From: Euwallacea fornicatus
Taxonomy: Eukaryota > Arthropoda > Insecta > Coleoptera > Curculionidae
Direction: 5' to 3'
DNA length: 64,000 bases
NCBI RefSeq assembly: GCF_040115645.1
Contig: NW_027096023.1
Span: 496,001-560,000 of the forward strand
Part shown: positions 53,901-61,296 of the stretch, piece by piece
Numbering within the stretch: position 1 is the stretch's first letter
How the letters are laid out: the number at the start of each line of letters is the position of its first letter
Translations under genes and position numbers: made by a program
The notes under the pieces: model-generated
The model's database searches: none
What the model was told of the DNA's origin: nothing
What the model saw: the letters and a program-made list of their open reading frames with translations, nothing else

Positions 53901-54655
53901 TCGACAAATGATGTTCAAATTTCGTCAGCAATGGCTCAAATGAATAAGCTCGACTTGCTGTTTAATATAACTTACACAGTTTAGTGGCATGTTGTTGCGT
54001 TTTCGAGATAAACAGTAATTTCTTTGCTCAAACTCACATATTTTGTGACTTTTCAAACTTTGAAAATTCATAACTTCGACAAATGATGTTCAAATTTCGT
54101 CAGCAATGGCTCAAATGAATAAGCTCGACTTGCTGTTTAATATAACTTACACAGTTTAGTGGCATGTTGTTGCGTTTTCGAGATAAACAGTAATTTCTTT
54201 GCTCAAACTCACATATTTTGTGACTTTTCAAACTTTGAAAATTCATAACTTCGACAAATGATGTTTCAATTTCGTCAGCAATGTCTCAAATGAATAAGCT
54301 CGACTTGCTCTTTAATATAACTTACACAGTTTAGTGGCATGTTGTTGCGTTTTCGAGATAAACAGTAATTTCTTTGCTCAAACTCACATATTTTGTGACA
54401 TTTCAAACTTTGAAAATTCATAACTTCGACAAATGATGTTCAAATTTCGTCAGCAATGGCTCAAATGAATAAGCTCGACTTGCTGTTTAATATAACTTAC
54501 AAAGTTTAGTGGCATGTTGTTGCGGTTTCGAGACAAAGAGTAATTTCTTTGCTCAAACTCACATATTTTGTGACTTTTCAAACTTTGAAAATTCATAACT
54601 TCGACAAATGATGTTCAAATTTCGTCAGCACTGGCTCAAATGAATAAGCTCGACT
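50989..54655 (+). repeat. J-delimited HOR block, 21 monomers, 3,667 bp
   Basis: Order: A, B, F, A, B, C, D, E, A, B, F, G, L, F, M, N, M with AAAGCGTAAT (marker at 53835), E, H, I, J (54481). It corresponds to 32829-36495 at an offset of 18,160 bp at both ends. Between the inserted D and the missing N the offset is 18,335. Confidence 0.85.
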
Positions 54656-56055
54656 TGCTGTTTAATATAACTTACACAGTTTAGTGGCATGTTGTTGCGT
54701 TTTCGAGATAAACAGTAATTTCTTTGCTCAAACTCACATATTTTGTGACTTTTCAAAATTTGAAAATTCATAACTTCGACAAATGATGTTCAAAGTTCGT
54801 CAGCAATGGCTCAAATGAATAAGCTCGACTTGCTGTTTAATATAACTTACACAGTTTAGTGGCATGTCGTTGCGTTTTCGAGATAAACAGTAATTTCTTT
54901 GCTCAAACTCACATATTTTGTGACTTTTCAAACTTTGAAAATTCATAACTTCGACAAATGATGTTCAAATTTCGTCAGCAATGGCTCAAATGAATAAACT
55001 CGACTTGCTGTTTAATGTAACTTACACAGTTTAGTGGCATGTTGTTGCGTTTTCGAGATAAACAGTAATTTCTTTGCTCAAACTCACATATTTTGTGACT
55101 TTTCAAACTTTGAAAATTCATAACTTCGACAAATGATGTTCAAATTTCGTCAGCAATGGCTCAAATGAATAAGCTCGACTTGCTGTTTAATGTAACTTAC
55201 ACAGTTTAGTGGCATGTTGTTGCGTTTTCGAGATAAACAGTAATTTCTTTGCTCAAACTCACATATTTTGTGACTTTTCAAACTTTGAAAATTCATAACT
55301 TCGACAAATGATGTTCAAATTTCGTCAGCAATGGCTCAAATGAATAAGCTCGACTTGCTGTTTAATGTAACTTACACAGTTTAGTGGCATGTTGTTGCGT
55401 TTTCGAGATAAACAGTAATTTCTTTGCTCAAACTCACATATTTTGTGACTTTTCAAACTTTGAAAATTAATAACTTCGACAAATGATGTTCAAATTTCGT
55501 CAGCAATGGCTCAAATGAATAAGCTCGACTTGCTGTTTAATATAACTTACACAGTTTAGTGGCATGTTGTTGCGTTTTCGAGATAAAGAGTAATTTCTTT
55601 GCTCAAACTCACATATTTTGTGACTTTTCAAACTTTGAAAATTCATAACTTCGACAAATGATGTTCAAATTTCGTCAGCAATGGCTCAAATGAATAAGCT
55701 CGACTTGCTGTTTAATATAACTTACACAGTTTAGTGGCATGTTGTTGCGTTTTCGAGATAAACAGTAATTTCTTTGCTCAAACTCACATATTTTGTGACT
55801 TTTCAAACTTTGAAAATTCATAACTTCGACAAATGATGTTCAAATTTCGTCAGCAATGGCTCAAATGAATAAGCTCGACTTGCTGTTTAATATAACTTAC
55901 AAAGTTTAGTGGCATGTTGTTGCGGTTTCGAGACAAAGAGTAATTTCTTTGCTCAAACTCACATATTTTGTGACTTTTCAAACTTTGAAAATTCATAACT
56001 TCGACAAATGATGTTCAAATTTCGTCAGCAATGGCTCAAATGAATAAACTCGACT
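54656..56055 (+). repeat. Short J-delimited HOR block, 8 monomers, 1,400 bp
   Basis: Order: P (with CAAAGTTCGTC), E with GCATGTCGTTG, three Q, F-like, E, J (55881). All eight are 175 bp. It matches the first seven monomers of 36496-37720 and then passes straight to J without the I that usually precedes J, which marks a recombination joint. Confidence 0.84.
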
Positions 56056-56230
56056 TGCTGTTTAATGTAACTTACACAGTTTAGTGGCATGTTGTTGCGG
56101 TTTCGAGACAAAGAGTAATTTCTTTGCTCAAACTCACATATTTTGTGACTTTTCAAACTTTGAAAATTCATAACTTCGACAAATGATGTTCAAATTTCGT
56201 CAGCAATGGCTCAAATGAATAAACTCGACT
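56056..56230 (+). repeat. Chimeric Q/J monomer
   Basis: It starts TTAATGTAAC with TTACACAG, as Q does, and then has GCGGTTTCGAGACAAAG, as J does. It follows a true J by exactly 175 bp. The switch lies between about monomer positions 22 and 43. A crossover or conversion tract between neighbouring Q and J copies explains it most simply. Confidence 0.8.
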
Positions 56231-58502
56231 TGCTGTTTAATGTAACTTACACAGTTTAGTGGCATGTTGTTGCGTTTTCGAGATAAACAGTAATTTCTTT
56301 GCTCAAACTCACATATTTTGTGACTTTTCAAACTTTGAAAATTCATAACTTCGACAAATGATGTTCAAATTTCGTCAGCAATGGCTCAAATGAATAAGCT
56401 CGACTTGCTGTTTAATATAACTTACACAGTTTAGTGGCATGTTGTTGCGTTTTCGAGATAAACAGTAATTTCTTTGCTCAAACTCACATATTTTGTGACT
56501 TTTCAAACTTTGAAAATTCATAACTTCGACAAATGATGTTCAAATTTCGTCAGCAATGGCTCAAATGAATAAGCTCGACTTGCTCTTTAATATCACTTAC
56601 ACATTTAGTGGGATATTGTTGCGTTTTCGAGACAAAGAGTAATTTCTTAGCTCAAACTCACATATTTTGTGACTTTTCAAACTTTGAAAATTCATAACTT
56701 CGACAAATGATGTTCAAATTTCGTCAGCAATGGCTCAAATGAATTAGCTCGACTTGCTGTTTAATATCACTTACACATTTAGTGGGATATTGTTGCGTTT
56801 TCGAGACAAAGAGTAATTTCTTTGCTCAAACTCACATATTTTGTGACATTTCAAACTTTGAAAATTCATAACTTCGACAAATGATGTTCAAATTTCGTCA
56901 GCAATGGCTCAAATGAATAAGCTCGACTTGCTCTTTAATATCACTTACACATTTAGTGGGATATTGTTGCGTTTTCGACACAAAGAGTAATTTCTTTGCT
57001 CAAACTCACATATTTTGTGACTTTTCAAACTTTAAAAATTAATAACTTCGACAAATGATGTTCAAATTTCGTCAGCAATGGCTCAAATGAATAAGCTCGA
57101 CTTGCTCTTTAATATCACTTACACAGTTTAGTGGCATGATGTTGCGTTTTCGAGATAAAGAGTAATTTCTTTGCTCAAACTCACATATTTTGTGACTTTT
57201 CAAACTTTGAAAATTCATAACTTCGACAAATGATGTTCAAATTTCGTCAGCACTGGCTCAAATGAATAAGCTCGACTTGCTGTTTAATATAACTTACACA
57301 GTTTAGTGGCATGTTGTTGCGTTTTCGAGATAAACAGTAATTTCTTTGCTCAAACTCACATATTTTGTGACTTTTCAAAATTTGAAAATTCATAACTTCG
57401 ACAAATGATGTTCAAAGTTCGTCAGCAATGGCTCAAATGAATAAGCTCGACTTGCTGTTTAATATAACTTACACAGTTTAGTGGCATGTCGTTGCGTTTT
57501 CGAGATAAACAGTAATTTCTTTGCTCAAACTCACATATTTTGTGACTTTTCAAACTTTGAAAATTCATAACTTCGACAAATGATGTTCAAATTTCGTCAG
57601 CAATGGCTCAAATGAATAAACTCGACTTGCTGTTTAATGTAACTTACACAGTTTAGTGGCATGTTGTTGCGTTTTCGAGATAAACAGTAATTTCTTTGCT
57701 CAAACTCACATATTTTGTGACTTTTCAAAATTTGAAAATTCATAACTTCGACAAATGATGTTCAAAGTTCGTCAGCAATGGCTCAAATGAATAAGCTCGA
57801 CTTGCTGTTTAATATAACTTACACAGTTTAGTGGCATGTCGTTGCGTTTTCGAGATAAACAGTAATTTCTTTGCTCAAACTCACATATTTTGTGACTTTT
57901 CAAACTTTGAAAATTCATAACTTCGACAAATGATGTTCAAATTTCGTCAGCAATGGCTCAAATGAATAAACTCGACTTGCTGTTTAATGTAACTTACACA
58001 GTTTAGTGGCATGTTGTTGCGTTTTCGAGATAAACAGTAATTTCTTTGCTCAAACTCACATATTTTGTGACTTTTCAAACTTTGAAAATTCATAACTTCG
58101 ACAAATGATGTTCAAATTTCGTCAGCAATGGCTCAAATGAATAAGCTCGACTTGCTGTTTAATGTAACTTACACAGTTTAGTGGCATGTTGTTGCGTTTT
58201 CGAGATAAACAGTAATTTCTTTGCTCAAACTCACATATTTTGTGACTTTTCAAACTTTGAAAATTAATAACTTCGACAAATGATGTTCAAATTTCGTCAG
58301 CAATGGCTCAAATGAATAAGCTCGACTTGCTGTTTAATATAACTTACACAGTTTAGTGGCATGTTGTTGCGTTTTCGAGATAAACAGTAATTTCTTTGCT
58401 CAAACTCACATATTTTGTGACTTTTCAAACTTTGAAAATTCATAACTTCGACAAATGATGTTCAAATTTCGTCAGCAATGGCTCAAATGAATAAGCTCGA
58501 CT
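56231..58502 (+). repeat. Right section, part 1: Q/P-rich with a 350-bp dimer duplication
   Basis: Order: Q, E, A, B, T (56929, with TTTAAAAATTAAT), M-like (57103, with CACTGG), P (57278), E with GCATGTCGTTG (57453), P/Q chimera (57628), E with GCATGTCGTTG (57803), Q, Q, E. The private changes CAAAATTTG, CAAAGTTCG and GCATGTCGTTG occur twice at a 350-bp spacing, so two monomers were duplicated as a dimer. No J monomer occurs from here to the end of the window. Confidence 0.82.
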
Positions 58503-60245
58503 TGCTCTTTAATATCACTTACACATTTAGTGGGATATTGTTGCGTTTTCGAGACAAAGAGTAATTTCTTAGCTCAAACTCACATATTTTGTGACTTTTC
58601 AAACTTTGAAAATTCATAACTTCGACAAATGATGTTCAAATTTCGTCAGCAATGGCTCAAATGAATTAGCTCGACTTGCTGTTTAATATCACTTACACAT
58701 TTAGTGGGATATTGTTGCGTTTTCGAGACAAAGAGTAATTTCTTTGCTCAAACTCACATATTTTGTGACATTTCAAACTTTGAAAATTCATAACTTCGAC
58801 AAATGATGTTCAAATTTCGTCAGCAATGGCTCAAATGAATTAGCTCGACTTGCTGTTTAATATCACTTACACATTTAGTGGGATATTGTTGCGTTTTCGA
58901 GATAAAGAGTAATTTCTTTGCTCAAACTCACATATTTTGTGACATTTCAAACTTTGAAAATTAATAACTTCGACAAATGATGTTCAAATTTCTTCAGCAA
59001 TGGCTCAAATGAATAAGCTCGACTTGCTCTTTAATATCACTTACACAGTTTAGTAGCATGATGTTGCGTTTTCGAGATAAAGAGTAATTTCTTTGCTCAA
59101 ACTTACATATTTTGTGACTTTTCAGACTTTGAAAATTCATAACTTCGACAAATGATGTTCAAATTTCGTCAGCAATGGCTCAAATGAATAAGCTCGACTT
59201 GCTCTTTAATATCACTTACACATTTAGTGGGATATTGTTGCGTTTTCGACACAAAGAGTAATTTCTTTGCTCAAACTCACATATTTTGTGACATTTCAAA
59301 CTTTGAAAATTCATAACTTCGACAAATGATGTTCAAATTTCGTCAGCAATGGCTCAAATGAATAAGCTCGACTTGCTCTTTAATATCACTTACACATTTA
59401 GTGGGATATTGTTGCGTTTTCGACACAAAGAGTAATTTCTTTGCTCAAACTCACATATTTTGTGACATTTCAAACTTTGAAAATTCATAACTTCGACAAA
59501 TGATGTTCAAATTTCGTCAGCAATGGCTCAAATGAATAAGCTCGACTTGCTCTTTAATATCACTTACACATTTAGTGGGATATTGTTGCGTTTTCGACAC
59601 AAAGAGTAATTTCTTTGCTCAAACTCACATATTTTGTGACTTTTCAAACTTTAAAAATTAATAACTTCGACAAATGATGTTCAAATTTCGTCAGCAATGG
59701 CTCAAATGAATAAGCTCGACTTGCTCTTTAATATCACTTACACAGTTTAGTGGCATGATGTTGCGTTTTCGAGATAAAGAGTAATTTCTTTGCTCAAACT
59801 CACATATTTTGTGACTTTTCAAACTTTGAAAATTAATAACTTCGACAAATGATGTTCAAATTTCGTCAGCAATGGCTCAAATGAATAAGCTCGACTTGCT
59901 CCTTAATATTACTTACACGGTTTAGTTGCATATTGTTGCGTTTTCGAGATAAACAGTAATTTCTTTGCTCAAACTCACATATTTTGTGACCTTTCAAACT
60001 TTGAAAATTAATAACTTCGACAAATGATGTTCAAATTTCGTCAGCAATGGCTCAAATGAATAAGCTCGACTTGCTGTTTAATATCACTTACACATTTAGT
60101 GGGATATTGTTGCGTTTTCGAGACAAAGAGTAATTTCTTTGCTCAAACTCACATATTTTGTGACCTTTCAAACTTTGAAAATTCATAACTTCGACAAATG
60201 ATGTTCAAATTTCGTCAGCAATGGCTCAAATGAATAAGCTCGACT
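58503..60245 (+). repeat. Right section, part 2: divergent A-B-R-M-T-S run
   Basis: Order: A, B, R (58851, with TTAATAAC and CTTCAGC), M-like (59025, with TAGTAGCATGATG, CTTACATA and CAGACTTTG), three T (59200, 59374, 59548), M-like (59722), S (59897), B-like with GACCTTTC (60072). It is a diverged paralogue of the left edge (176-1395) with the T monomer amplified to three. The third T shares TTTAAAAATTAAT with 56929. Confidence 0.82.
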
Positions 60246-61120
60246 TGCTGTTTAATATAACTTACACAGTTTAGTGGCATGTTGTTGCGTTTTCGAGATA
60301 AACAGTAATTTCTTTGCTCAAACTCACATATTTTGTGACTTTTCAAACTTTGAAAATTCATAACTTCGACAAATGATGTTCAAATTTCGTCAGCAATGGC
60401 TCATATGAATAAGCTCGACTTGCTGTTTAATATAACTTACACAGTTTAGTGGCATGTTGTTGCGTTTTCGAGATAAACAGTAATTTCTTTGCTCAAACTC
60501 ACATATTTTGTGACTTTTCAAACTTTGAAAATTCATAACTTCGACAAATGATGTTCAAATTTCGTCAGCAATGGCTCATATGAATAAGCTCGACTTGCTG
60601 TTTAATATAACTTACACAGTTTAGTGGCATGTTGTTGCGTTTTCGAGATAAACAGTAATTTCTTTGCTCAAACTCACATATTTTGTGACTTTTCAAACTT
60701 TGAAAATTCATAACTTCGACAAATGATGTTCAAATTTCGTCAGCAATGGCTCATATGAATAAGCTCGACTTGCTGTTTAATATAACTTACACAGTTTAGT
60801 GGCATGTTGTTGCGTTTTCGAGATAAACAGTAATTTCTTTGCTCACACTCACATATTTTGTGACTTTTCAAACTTTGAAAATTCATAACTTCGACAAATG
60901 ATGTTCAAATTTCGTCAGCAATGGCTCATATGAATAAGCTCGACTTGCTGTTTAATATAACTTACACAGTTTAGTGGCATGTTGTTGCGTTTTCGAGATA
61001 AACAGTAATTTCTTTGCTCAAACTCACATATTTTGTGACTTTTCAAACTTTGAAAATTCATAACTTCGACAAATGATGTTCAAATTTCGTCAGCAATGGC
61101 TCAAATGAATAAGCTCGACT
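60246..61120 (+). repeat. Homogenised run of E monomers with CATATG
   Basis: Five E-type monomers follow each other (60246, 60421, 60596, 60771, 60946). The first four read GGCTCATATGAAT instead of GGCTCAAATGAAT, which creates an NdeI site at a 175-bp period, near 60403, 60578, 60753 and 60928. The 60771 copy also has GCTCACACTCAC. This variant was not seen elsewhere in the window, so the run is a recent local amplification. Confidence 0.85.
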
Positions 61121-61296
61121 TGCTGTTTAATATAACTTACACAGTTTAGTGGCATGAATGTTGCGTTTTCGAGATAAACAGTAATTTCTTTGCTCAAACT
61201 CACATATTTTGTGACTTTTCAAACTTTGAAAATTAATAACTTCGACAAATGATGTTTAAATTTCGTCAGCAATGGCTCAAATGAATAAGCTCGACT
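61121..61296 (+). repeat. 176-bp monomer with a one-base insertion
   Basis: GGCATGAATGTTGCG replaces GGCATGATGTTGCG or GGCATGTTGTTGCG, with the extra base at about 61155-61158. This gives the only 176-bp monomer I found. It also has GATGTTTAAATTT and TTAATAAC. Confidence 0.85.

Noticed and set aside
55881..56230. Chimeric monomers as assembly errors
   Set aside because: They cannot be excluded one by one. But several chimeras (29688, 32130, 50115) recur in separate blocks with consistent flanks, and monomer register is never broken, so I treat them as real while noting read support is needed.
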